This document shows positions 25,091 to 33,402 of a stretch of DNA of 64,000 bases, piece after piece. The DNA is from Clostridiales bacterium. GTDB lineage: Bacteria; Bacillota; Clostridia; Lachnospirales; Lachnospiraceae. Each line of letters opens with the position of its first letter. The first letter of the stretch is position 1. The stretch is taken from NCBI GenBank assembly GCA_012735495.1, contig JAAYHD010000022.1, forward strand, positions 1 through 64,000. Reading direction: 5' to 3'. The translations under genes were made by a program, and so were the position numbers. A model generated the notes under the pieces. That model was not told the origin of the DNA, made no database searches, and saw only the letters and a list, made by a program, of their open reading frames with translations.

Positions 25091-25251
25091 GACAACCTCC
25101 GATTACTATTATAAAATACACTTCTGAGCATAGCATTTTTATCTGAGGATTTCAAGAAAATGCATATATATTTTGCTCATGCGGAAAACAATAAGCATAT
25201 ATTAATTTAATGAAGCAAAATTCATCCACACCAAAACCGAGAGGTGAATAT

Positions 25252-26355
25252 ATGTCAAACTCCGCAAAAATCAAATTCTTCCTTGGCAGCAATACAAAAC
25301 GGGGCTTTATATCGCTGTTTGACGAACTTCGGGACCCGGCAAACATAAAGAGGCTTTATATTATCAAGGGGGGTCCCGGAAGCGGCAAAAGCTTCCTTAT
25401 GAAGAAAACAGCAAATGCTCTTGAAGAAAAGAAGCATACTATCGAATACTTTCCCTGTGCAAGCGACCCGGACTCACTGGACGGGTTTTATGACCATGAC
25501 GCCGGCATTGCCATGATGGACGGAACGGCGCCGCATGTTATCGACCCCGTATATTCCGGTGCTTATGAAGTAATAGTCAACATGGCAGGCTGCTGGGACG
25601 ATTCCGCCCTGTTTGAGCACAGGGAGGAAATTATTTCCTTGAGCGATACCATCTCGGACTGCCACTTTATGGCCGCATCATACATCGGTTCCGCCGCTGC
25701 CCTGCTTGACGCGAACATGCGGCTTGCCGCACCGTATGTACGTCATAATATGGTAAATGACATTGTCAGCAATATTTTTATTCCCAACATTGTCTCCAGG
25801 GTAAAGAAAAAGGGCAAATCACCAAATCCGGGAGGTGAGAAAAAGCGGCTTCTCAGTGCCGTATCGGTCGGTGAAACGGTGTTCTGCGATGAAACAATCA
25901 AGGCGCTTTCAGATACCGTATATGTAATCCGCGATAATTGGGGAGCGGCTTCGAACATGCTGCTTATAAAGCTGCGGCAAGCCGCCTCATTAACCGGTAT
26001 CGAGCAGGTGGTCTGCTTCTGTTCCATAAGGACGCCGGATAAAATCGAACACATTATTTTCCCTTCAGCCGGCATAACGGTAACCACCGCTAACTCATTC
26101 CATTCGGTCGGAGATTCTTATGACGGCAATCACATAATTATTGATGGAATAATGGAAGAAATACCGAAAGTCAAGCATATGCAAATGTCCATAAATCTCG
26201 AAAAAGCCGCTGAGCTTGTTTACACCGCCGGTGAGCATGTAAGGCAGGCTAAGCTCCTTCATGACGATCTGGAGGCATATTATATCAAGGCCATGGATTT
26301 CTCCAGGGCCGACACCATATACAGCAGGATTCAAAGTGAGATAACAGATTTATAA
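25252..26355 (+). CDS. P-loop ATPase of unknown function (PRK06851-like)
   Basis: A 367-residue protein with a Walker A motif near the start (IIKGGPGSGKSFLMKK) and a second half that resembles the first in layout, as in a conserved family of clostridial and bacillar ATPases with no known function. The chosen ATG at 25252 has GAGAGGTG upstream; an in-frame ATG at 25210 has none. No membrane helix is seen. It lies between uppP and feoA but shares no evident role with them. Confidence 0.72.
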   Translation: MSNSAKIKFFLGSNTKRGFISLFDELRDPANIKRLYIIKGGPGSGKSFLMKKTANALEEKKHTIEYFPCASDPDSLDGFYDHDAGIAMMDGTAPHVIDPVYSGAYEVIVNMAGCWDDSALFEHREEIISLSDTISDCHFMAASYIGSAAALLDANMRLAAPYVRHNMVNDIVSNIFIPNIVSRVKKKGKSPNPGGEKKRLLSAVSVGETVFCDETIKALSDTVYVIRDNWGAASNMLLIKLRQAASLTGIEQVVCFCSIRTPDKIEHIIFPSAGITVTTANSFHSVGDSYDGNHIIIDGIMEEIPKVKHMQMSINLEKAAELVYTAGEHVRQAKLLHDDLEAYYIKAMDFSRADTIYSRIQSEITDL

Positions 26356-26387
26356 TCGTGCATAAGAATAATAAACCAAGTTAATCA

Positions 26388-26441
26388 AGAACCTCCCATA
26401 CCTTCTGTCATATTATGTTATTAGTTTGGTTGGGAGGTTTT
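26388..26441 (+). promoter_or_regulatory. Inverted repeat that can sequester the feoA ribosome site
   Basis: AACCTCCCA (26390-26398) is perfectly complementary to TGGGAGGTT (26431-26439), which contains the feoA Shine-Dalgarno GGGAGG; two more pairs (one G-T) extend the outer end. The loop is 32 bases. If transcribed as a whole it would block feoA translation. Confidence 0.45.
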
Positions 26442-26444
26442 ATC

Positions 26445-26669
26445 ATGCCTAAGCTTAATGATGCTTCTGTCGGAAGCGTAGTTACTGTACAGAAACTTGA
26501 ATCAACCGGCATACTGAGGGAAAGGATGCTTGCCCTCGGCCTTACCAAGGGTGCCAAGGTTGAAGTCATAAGAAAAGGGCCTTCCGGTGACCCGACGCTG
26601 TTTTGCATCAGGGGCGCTATGATTGCGCTCAGAAATGAAGAATCTTCCCTTATAGCGGTTCAGATATAG
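26445..26669 (+). CDS. feoA: Ferrous iron transport protein A
   Basis: A 74-residue SH3-like FeoA protein (KLNDASVGSVVTVQKL, ALGLTKGAKVEV). It assists the FeoB iron channel at the cytoplasmic side. The ATG at 26445 has GGGAGG upstream; a longer frame from 26415 has no ribosome site. It is 16 bases ahead of feoB, and both form a feoAB operon. The ribosome site sits in a strong inverted repeat, which suggests translational control. Confidence 0.93.
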   Translation: MPKLNDASVGSVVTVQKLESTGILRERMLALGLTKGAKVEVIRKGPSGDPTLFCIRGAMIALRNEESSLIAVQI

Positions 26670-26685
26670 AGTTTAGGAGGCTTTT

Positions 26686-28866
26686 ATGGGGTTAACAGAC
26701 CAATCAATGAAATCCTCTGCGTTAACGGACATTTTTCATATAGATAAAAATGATAATGAATTTGTCATAGCCTTGGCTGGGAATCCGAACACCGGCAAAA
26801 GCACTGTGTTCAATTCCCTTACGGGGCTTCGTCAGCATACCGGAAACTGGCCGGGCAAAACAGTGGTTAACGCAAGAGGAAATTATAGCCACCAAGGCAA
26901 AGATTTCATTCTTGTCGACCTTCCGGGAACATATTCCCTGTTCTCTTCATCGGCAGAGGAAGAGGTGGCCAGGGACTTTATCTGCTTTGGCAACGCCGAT
27001 GCAGTTGTGGTTGTGGCGGATGCGACATGCCTGGAAAGGAACTTAAATCTTGTATACCAGGTAATGGAGCTTACGGATAACGTAATCCTTTGCATCAACC
27101 TTATAGATGAGGCCAGAAAAAAGAAAATTGAAATAGATGCTGTTGGAATTGAGGAAGATCTCGGTATTCCCGTCGTGCTTTGCGCCGCAAGAAACGGCAT
27201 CGGGATTGCGGAGTTAAAGGATATGGTATATAAGGTGGCCATGGGTGAGATAAAGCCCACACCCAGGATAGTCGAATATGATGCCGATTATGAGGAATTA
27301 ATAGGCAGTCTTGTAAGTGTTATTGGCCCTGCTGTTAAGGAACTCTTAAGAAATGTAAATCCAAGATGGGCCGCACTCAGGCTGACCGATGGAGATGAGA
27401 AGTTCATCAACACTTTAACCGGGCATCTTCCTGGTTATTTACAATCCGCAATTGAAGGTATTCTGGCTGAATCATGCTTTTTCAAGGAATGTAAGGCTTG
27501 CGGCATATATAACAGTGTATACGATAAAGACAAGCAGGCCATCAGGGATATGATCGCGGAAAATACCTACCGCCGGATAGAGGAAGTTACAGCAAAATAC
27601 GTTAAAACCGATACCAAAAAACAATACCGGGACAGGATGATTGATAATTATATAACCTCGAAAATATTCGGATTGCCGCTGATGCTTGCCATGCTTGCGC
27701 TGGTATTCTGGATTACCATATCGGGGGCAAACAGCCTTTCCGAACTCTTGTCAGGCTTTCTCTTTTGGGTTGAAGATAAGCTGACCGTTTTTTTTAAACA
27801 CCTGGACGCACCGGATTGGCTGCATGGAGTCCTGGTGCTTGGTATGTACAGGACTGTTGCCTGGGTAGTGTCGGTCATGCTGCCTCCCATGGCAATCTTC
27901 TTTCCTTTGTTTACGATTCTGGAGGACCTCGGATACCTTCCCCGTGTAGCGTTCAATATGGACCATCTGTTCAAGAAGGCCCGGGCCCATGGCAAGCAGT
28001 GCCTCACAATGTGCATGGGCTTCGGATGCAATGCGGCCGGGGTAACCGCCTGCAGGATAATTGAATCCCCCAGGGAAAGGCTTATTGCCATCCTCACTAA
28101 TAATTTTGTCCCCTGCAACGGAAGATTTCCAACTCTTATAGCAATCTCCGCCGTGTTCATAATGTCACTTGGATCTTCCGGGATCGGAAACCGGTTATTG
28201 GCTGTGCTGATGGTCTCGGGGCTGGTGGTTTTTGGGATTGCTGTGACCCTGGCTGTTTCCTGGCTCCTGTCAAAAACCCTTCTTAAGGGTATTCCCTCGG
28301 CATTTACCCTGGAGCTTCCCCCATACAGGGTTCCGCAAATCGGCAGGGTGCTCTATACATCCGTAATAGACAGGACCATATTCGTGCTTCGGAGAGCTGT
28401 AATAGCCGCCGCACCGGCAGGCATAATAATCTGGATACTCGGAAATATTCATATCGGCGATTTGAGCCTGATTGGCCATGCTGCGGGCTTTATGGACCCG
28501 GCCGCAAGACTGATTGGCCTTGACGGGTATATTATTTTGGCTTTTATTCTCGGAATCGCTGCAAATGAAACCGTCATCCCCATACTTCTTATGTCCTACC
28601 TGTCGGCTGGCGCCATGACGGAGCTTAGCAGCATTGAGTCTCTTGGGCATATTTTCCTTGACAATGGCTGGACCTGGCTTACCGCACTGAACACCATGCT
28701 GTTCAGCCTTCTTCACTGGCCCTGCGCCGCAACTTTGCTGACAATAAAAAAAGAGACCGGCTCCATGAAATGGACGGTCCTTTCGGCGTTCATACCAACC
28801 GCTGCCGCGGTATTGGTATGTTTAACAACAACACTAATATATAAAGCAATAAATATATTATTATAA
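26686..28866 (+). CDS. feoB: Ferrous iron transporter B
   Basis: A 726-residue protein with an N-terminal GTPase domain (G1 GNPNTGKST at 32-40, G3 DLPGTYSL, G4-like CINLIDEA) and about eight C-terminal membrane helices including the CMGFGCNAAGV and GRFPTLIAI gate segments. It imports Fe2+ under anaerobic conditions. TAGGAGG is the ribosome site. A 26-residue N-terminal extension precedes the GTPase. No feoC is seen; the next gene is convergent. Confidence 0.96.
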   Translation: MGLTDQSMKSSALTDIFHIDKNDNEFVIALAGNPNTGKSTVFNSLTGLRQHTGNWPGKTVVNARGNYSHQGKDFILVDLPGTYSLFSSSAEEEVARDFICFGNADAVVVVADATCLERNLNLVYQVMELTDNVILCINLIDEARKKKIEIDAVGIEEDLGIPVVLCAARNGIGIAELKDMVYKVAMGEIKPTPRIVEYDADYEELIGSLVSVIGPAVKELLRNVNPRWAALRLTDGDEKFINTLTGHLPGYLQSAIEGILAESCFFKECKACGIYNSVYDKDKQAIRDMIAENTYRRIEEVTAKYVKTDTKKQYRDRMIDNYITSKIFGLPLMLAMLALVFWITISGANSLSELLSGFLFWVEDKLTVFFKHLDAPDWLHGVLVLGMYRTVAWVVSVMLPPMAIFFPLFTILEDLGYLPRVAFNMDHLFKKARAHGKQCLTMCMGFGCNAAGVTACRIIESPRERLIAILTNNFVPCNGRFPTLIAISAVFIMSLGSSGIGNRLLAVLMVSGLVVFGIAVTLAVSWLLSKTLLKGIPSAFTLELPPYRVPQIGRVLYTSVIDRTIFVLRRAVIAAAPAGIIIWILGNIHIGDLSLIGHAAGFMDPAARLIGLDGYIILAFILGIAANETVIPILLMSYLSAGAMTELSSIESLGHIFLDNGWTWLTALNTMLFSLLHWPCAATLLTIKKETGSMKWTVLSAFIPTAAAVLVCLTTTLIYKAINILL

Positions 28867-28922
28867 TTTCTAAATCTGATGCCCAACAGCCATTAACTTG
28901 ACACAGGCGGTTAACTCTCTAT

Positions 28923-30041
28923 TTAGCAGTTTAGCAGCTTCCTGCACAGCGTTTCAAGGGTTTTTGCAGCCTGTTCATGGGCGCGGGCTCCCGGATGAAA
29001 CCTCGATCCGACCGTTTCTTCCGTTATGTCCGGAAGCAACTGGACATATACCTTGCTGTCTTTTGCCTGCTTCTTATACTCATCCACAGCCCGTATTATC
29101 GAAGGCATCATGCCGTCTCCGAGCATTCCGTATGCCCAGATTATATGGGTATTCGGATTATACTTACGGACCTTAAAAATGAAACTTGTCACGGCATTCT
29201 CAAATTTCCTTAAATCCTCCTCGTTATAAGACCCGTCATCATTTTTCCTTTGCTTGTATACCTTGCCTGAAACCTCGTCCACCCACTGAGGGTTGTTGAA
29301 TGCGCCTTCATCATTTGTCCCGAGATTAACTATTACGATATCGGGTTGCCATGAGGAAAAATCATAGGGGTTATGGGCCCCAAGCGCTGCGGCCTTTTCC
29401 CCGCGGATTACCCCGCATACCTTCTCGTAATAGTCTGGGATGTTTTTGTGCGGATTGTTGTCATAGCCCGAATAAACGCCCCATCCGCATTGGGAAATGA
29501 CACGGTAATCGGCATTCAAAGCCTCCGACAGCATGTATGTATAATTCCGTACGGCGGAAAACCACATCATTATCCAGTCCGCTTCCTGTTTGGAACCAAT
29601 AGCCCCTTCTCCGGAGGTGATGCTGTCGCCTATGAATTCTATCTTATATGGCCTTTCAGGAACGGGAAGAAATTCGCCGTCACATTTTACAGCGTGGATT
29701 TGCAGACAGCTCTCCGCATCCTCGCTAATGGGCTGGGTCTCCTTGATTATTTTTACATTCTTTACAACTCCGCCGTTCATTTTTCTGAATACGCATAACC
29801 ATTTCCTGCCCGGCGTTACCATTTGCCTGCTGATATACGCACCGTTTATAACTATGGCAACCCATGGCTCATGATATGCGTGTCCCGCCTCGATTTCAAC
29901 CCACAGCTCCGATGCTCTGACATTCAGCTCAATCCCGCTGCCTGTCCAAAAAAGCGTAAGCGGGGACAGATACCCGGTCGTCCTGCCAAGTATCTTCATA
30001 TTTCCAATATCAGCCAGGTTATAATGATCCAATTTCGCCAT
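28923..30041 (-). CDS. SGNH-type carbohydrate esterase (CE2-like)
   Basis: A 372-residue protein with the two-domain layout of CE2 acetyl-esterases: an N-terminal jelly-roll (residues about 10-125) and a SGNH hydrolase domain with block I FIGDSITSGEG (catalytic Ser), block III GTND, and the late FHPGARAHEQAA His. CE2 enzymes remove acetyl groups from xylan or glucomannan. No signal peptide is visible, so it may act on imported oligosaccharides. The ribosome site is AAGGA. It lies 30 bases downstream of the hemerythrin pair and may be co-transcribed with it. Confidence 0.82.
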   Translation of the reverse strand: MAKLDHYNLADIGNMKILGRTTGYLSPLTLFWTGSGIELNVRASELWVEIEAGHAYHEPWVAIVINGAYISRQMVTPGRKWLCVFRKMNGGVVKNVKIIKETQPISEDAESCLQIHAVKCDGEFLPVPERPYKIEFIGDSITSGEGAIGSKQEADWIMMWFSAVRNYTYMLSEALNADYRVISQCGWGVYSGYDNNPHKNIPDYYEKVCGVIRGEKAAALGAHNPYDFSSWQPDIVIVNLGTNDEGAFNNPQWVDEVSGKVYKQRKNDDGSYNEEDLRKFENAVTSFIFKVRKYNPNTHIIWAYGMLGDGMMPSIIRAVDEYKKQAKDSKVYVQLLPDITEETVGSRFHPGARAHEQAAKTLETLCRKLLNC

Positions 30042-30071
30042 CTGTCAAATTCCTTCTTCCTAAGTCAAATC

Positions 30072-30473
30072 TTAATTTTCTTCCGCAATAAGCTTGTCCT
30101 GCCTGTAGATATGCTCCACCAGCCAGGTCGTCAGAAAATCCAGCAGCTCCAGCAGGGCTTCCCTCTGGTTCTCGTCTATATAATCGGAGCTGTAGCTGTT
30201 TATTTTCTCGATAAAATCATCATGGGCCACCTTCTGGGACAGATACCTCTTGTATTTAATGCTTGTCATATAGGTTTCCTCATGGTCGAAATGATACTTG
30301 GTATAGGCCTTAAGCTCCCTGATGAGTTCCATGATATAGTCGTATTTGTCCGGTATAAACTCGTTCGTCAGAATCTCATAAGCGTCATTTGCAATGTCAA
30401 ACAGCTTCTTATGCTCGTTATCGATGAATTCAATTCCGGTATAGTATTCCGGTTTCATTTCGTACATTGCCAT
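30072..30473 (-). CDS. Bacteriohemerythrin, second of a tandem pair
   Basis: A 133-residue four-helix diiron protein with the hemerythrin ligands: DNEHKKLF, HFDHEETYM, VAHDDFIEKI and VEHIYRQDKLI. It binds oxygen reversibly and is thought to sense or deliver O2 or scavenge it in anaerobes. The start at MAMYEMK (30473) has AAGGGG upstream; the in-frame extension to 30515 overlaps the upstream copy and is unlikely. It is closely similar to the adjacent upstream gene, so the pair arose by tandem duplication. Confidence 0.88.
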   Translation of the reverse strand: MAMYEMKPEYYTGIEFIDNEHKKLFDIANDAYEILTNEFIPDKYDYIMELIRELKAYTKYHFDHEETYMTSIKYKRYLSQKVAHDDFIEKINSYSSDYIDENQREALLELLDFLTTWLVEHIYRQDKLIAEEN

Positions 30474-30495
30474 AGTTTTATCCCCTTTTCTTTTA

Positions 30496-30900
30496 TTATT
30501 CCGCCTTTTCCCCAATCAGCTTGTCTTGCTTTAAAATATGCTCGACGAGCCAGTTTGTCAGGAATTCGAGCAGCTCAAGAAGAGCTTCCTTCTGGTTCTC
30601 ATCTACAATGTTTGAGTCATACTGGTTTACCTTCTCGATAAAATCGTCATGCTCCACCTTGTGCGTGAAAAACCTCTTGAACTTAATTGCGCTCATGTAC
30701 TCTTCTTCATGGGCAAAGTGATACTTCGCGTAGTCCTTAAGCTCATTTATCACTCCCATGATATAATCATACTTGTCCGGTATAAATTCGTCAATCAGCA
30801 AATAATAAACAGTATTCGCAATCTCAAACAGCTTCTTGTGTTCTTCATCAATAAAGTCAATCCCCGTATAGTATTCCGGTTTCATCTCGTACATTGCCAT
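30496..30900 (-). CDS. Bacteriohemerythrin, first of a tandem pair
   Basis: A 134-residue hemerythrin with the same ligands as its neighbour (DEEHKKLF, HFAHEEEYM, VEHDDFIEKV, VEHILKQDKLI). The N-terminus MAMYEMKPEYYTGI is almost identical to that of the other copy, while the middle has diverged. AGAAGGAGAG precedes the ATG. The two genes are separated by 22 bases. It is single-domain, with no linked signalling domain, so it is an oxygen-binding protein rather than a chemoreceptor. Confidence 0.88.
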   Translation of the reverse strand: MAMYEMKPEYYTGIDFIDEEHKKLFEIANTVYYLLIDEFIPDKYDYIMGVINELKDYAKYHFAHEEEYMSAIKFKRFFTHKVEHDDFIEKVNQYDSNIVDENQKEALLELLEFLTNWLVEHILKQDKLIGEKAE

Positions 30901-31000
30901 ATGCCTCTCTCCTTCTCATATGTACATAAACAACTTATACAATATAATTTTATCATACGGGTATTTCAAATACAATATTAATAATAGGAGTTATTTTCAG

Positions 31001-31038
31001 ATGCCAGGTACCATTGCAATGGTGCCAGGTACCGTTAC
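31001..31038. repeat. Two copies of the GCCAGGTACC repeat
   Basis: TGCCAGGTACCATTGC (31002-31017) and GGTGCCAGGTACCGT (31021-31035) are near-identical direct copies. Together the centre GGTACCATTGCAATGGTGCC (31007-31026) is an almost perfect palindrome with one G-T, so the DNA can form a hairpin in both directions. The second copy covers the MBL-gene stop codon. Dispersed repeats with this GGTGCCAGG core are known from many Bacillota. Confidence 0.5.
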
Positions 31039-31784
31039 AGGCTCCAGCTCTGTCCGGGATATTTTACGTCCATGATAATGCTGTCGTACCTTCCGCTTGA
31101 CGCTTTTTTATACCTGGCAATTGTATCGTATTTGCCCCACATGTGCATCGGGAATACATGCTTAACCTCAGCGGTTTCCAGAAGGGCATCCATTCCGAGC
31201 CTGTACCATTCCTCCTGCCTGGGATCAAGGGGCGCAAATGCAATATCTATTGTCAGTCCCTTAAGCCTCAGCATCTCCCTGTCAAATCTGGCCTTCATAT
31301 CGTTATTGTACTGCTTGCTTTCACCCGGCCACATCCAAAGGTTTAAGTCTCCGGCATGATAAACAGTATAGCCGTTATATCTTATGAGAAATGCCACGCC
31401 GCAGTCCGTGGATTTAAGAGTGCTTATACATATCCCTTCTCCATCTCCTTCTCCGTCTCCGACATGAAGCGCAAATTCACCATCAGGCCTCGCAATCGTT
31501 ATATTCCGGTGCATTTCATCGGTTATGCCGTACCTCGTCTTTGACCTTTCATTTATATTTATGTCCGAGGATAGAACATACCATGTATTCGGTCTGTCTC
31601 CGAATATTTTAAAAATATCCGGATTAAAGTGGTCGCCGTGACTATGGCTGACAAACACAACAAGCATTTTATTACCGTCAATACGGGGTATCTGCCCGCT
31701 TGACCAGTCCATTAGCCAACAGCACCTGTCCCATTTCAGCAAAAAGCCGCTGTGACCGATATAGGTTACATTCACGTTCATCAT
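31035..31784 (-). CDS. MBL-fold metallo-hydrolase (UlaG-like)
   Basis: A 249-residue metallo-beta-lactamase-fold protein. The metal motif SHSHGDH (about residues 45-51), YHAGDLNLW and FPMHMWG give the His/Asp ligands. The short family without extra domains resembles UlaG-type lactonases and RNase Z-like hydrolases; the substrate is unknown. The chosen ATG at 31784 has GGGGGA upstream; the frame to 31823 lacks a site. The stop codon lies inside the repeat element. Confidence 0.75.
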   Translation of the reverse strand: MMNVNVTYIGHSGFLLKWDRCCWLMDWSSGQIPRIDGNKMLVVFVSHSHGDHFNPDIFKIFGDRPNTWYVLSSDININERSKTRYGITDEMHRNITIARPDGEFALHVGDGEGDGEGICISTLKSTDCGVAFLIRYNGYTVYHAGDLNLWMWPGESKQYNNDMKARFDREMLRLKGLTIDIAFAPLDPRQEEWYRLGMDALLETAEVKHVFPMHMWGKYDTIARYKKASSGRYDSIIMDVKYPGQSWSL

Positions 31785-31882
31785 AAAATAATCCCCCTGG
31801 CATTGGTTTCGGATTTTCACCATTAAAAAACACGCACATAAGATATTTTATAAGTACATTTTATGAAAGGAACAAGGCTGTC

Positions 31883-32380
31883 ATGTATTTTGGCAATTCG
31901 TCTTATAATAATGATAAAAGGGCATTCTACTCCGGTAGAAAAGACTCCGTCCCGTCATGGTGCCCGAACCGCTATGTAAAAGACTACGGTCCGGAACCAT
32001 ATGTGACGAATATCCGGGATGCCGCCTTATGCAACAACGCTTTCCGGATGGCGCTGTGGACCGGAGAACATCTTCAGCTTACCCTTATGAGCATAAATCC
32101 CGGGGATGAAATCGGCCTTGAAATGCATCCGGACGTGGATCAGTTTCTGCGGATCGAACAGGGCCACGGGCTTGTCATGATGGGATATGACAAAGGCAAT
32201 CTTTCTTACCGGAAAAATGTCTATAAGGACTCCGTTATCTTCATACCGGCAGGTACCTGGCACAACCTCATCAATACCGGCGGTACCCCCATAAAGCTTT
32301 ATTCCATCTATGCCCCGCCCAATCACCCTCACGGTACCCTGCATCCGGCCAAAGAGGATGAAGAGCACATGCAGTACTAA
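31883..32380 (+). CDS. Cupin-domain protein
   Basis: A 165-residue protein with a cupin 2 barrel: motif 1 PGDEIGLEMHPDVDQFLRIE (about 73-92) and motif 2 FIPAGTWHNLINTG (about 117-130), with His and Glu metal ligands. Such proteins appear in many clostridia and are annotated as cupin, sometimes as sugar isomerase-like; no activity can be assigned. AAGGA is the ribosome site. It is divergent from the MBL gene and convergent with the NYN gene. Confidence 0.82.
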   Translation: MYFGNSSYNNDKRAFYSGRKDSVPSWCPNRYVKDYGPEPYVTNIRDAALCNNAFRMALWTGEHLQLTLMSINPGDEIGLEMHPDVDQFLRIEQGHGLVMMGYDKGNLSYRKNVYKDSVIFIPAGTWHNLINTGGTPIKLYSIYAPPNHPHGTLHPAKEDEEHMQY

Positions 32381-32412
32381 ACAAAATGAAGGGCAAATAC
32401 ATCAGCTGTATA

Positions 32413-33402
32413 TCAGGTAAAGAACCTCCTCATTTCCTCATTGGTTTTTAGTATCTCTTCCCTGAAAGCCCTTGCTGACATGCGGGTAGCTCCCTTGCTC
32501 AGTATAATCAGCTGTTCAAGGGCATCGGAGGTCGCTACTGTGACACTATTGCTTTTCGCTATTTCATGGGCGACTTTTTCGATATACTGGTCTGCGGTTT
32601 CGGCTTCCTTGGTGTATACCACGTCAATATTGTGGTATTTTTGAACCGAGCCGACACCGCCCTTGACCTTGTATGCGTCGAACACAAGAATAAGGGTGCA
32701 CTTTTTATAGCCCTGGTAATTGCTTAAAATGTCCATAAGCTTAAGCCTTGCCGCGTCCATATTTGCCTTCGCAAGTTCGTTAAGCTCGTCCCACGAGAAA
32801 ATGATATTATACCCGTCCACTAGGAGATATTCCTTAACCGGTTCCCCGGACCTTGCATCCATACTGTTTTTGCTTGCGTTCTGTCCCGGTTTCCCTCTTA
32901 AGGTGCTGCCTGTATTGCCTGTTTTGCCTGTATTGCCGTTATTAGCGTTTCCACTTTCCGTGGCCTTATTATCCTGCCTGCCGCCTGCATCATGCGCAGG
33001 CGCATCCTCGGGCTTTCTTTCATATCCCAGCCTGCTTGGAGTATATAAGACGCTTTTCTTTATAGGCCCGTAGGTTCGGGTAAATATCTCCTCCAGTTCC
33101 TTGTCCTCCTGCCAGGAATCGGCCTTGTTTTTCGACGGTTTTGATTCCATATCCCTGTCAGGAACGGCATTTTCAGTTTCCCGGGTTTCTTCATTAATGC
33201 CGTATTTATATAATTCTTTTATGTCAACTTCCACATGCTTGTAGTCTTCAACCCGGTCCCAGGGCACAATAAAGCTCGTCCCATGGGAACAGAACACCGA
33301 CCCGGTGGGATTCTCTATATCCGCTTCACTGTCATAACCAATTTTTTCTATAACTTCCTTTTCATTATGGCACGGAAGATACCCTGCCGGGCTGCATGAC
33401 AA
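32413..33402 (-). CDS. NYN-nuclease-domain C-terminal part of a broken TetM-like/NYN fusion
   Basis: Open frame of 329 residues beginning near TTG 33402. Its first 60 residues (GYLPCHNEKEVIEKIGYDSE, NPTGSVFCSHGTSFI) are the C-terminal end of a TetM-like translational GTPase, out of frame with the preceding gene. The last 150 residues are a NYN (YacP-like) domain with Asp in VDGYNII, LVFDAYK and TSDALEQL, a likely RNase. A low-complexity linker with Asn/Gly/Thr repeats lies between. There is no good ribosome site, so it may not be translated on its own. Confidence 0.7.
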   Translation of the reverse strand: MSCSPAGYLPCHNEKEVIEKIGYDSEADIENPTGSVFCSHGTSFIVPWDRVEDYKHVEVDIKELYKYGINEETRETENAVPDRDMESKPSKNKADSWQEDKELEEIFTRTYGPIKKSVLYTPSRLGYERKPEDAPAHDAGGRQDNKATESGNANNGNTGKTGNTGSTLRGKPGQNASKNSMDARSGEPVKEYLLVDGYNIIFSWDELNELAKANMDAARLKLMDILSNYQGYKKCTLILVFDAYKVKGGVGSVQKYHNIDVVYTKEAETADQYIEKVAHEIAKSNSVTVATSDALEQLIILSKGATRMSARAFREEILKTNEEMRRFFT

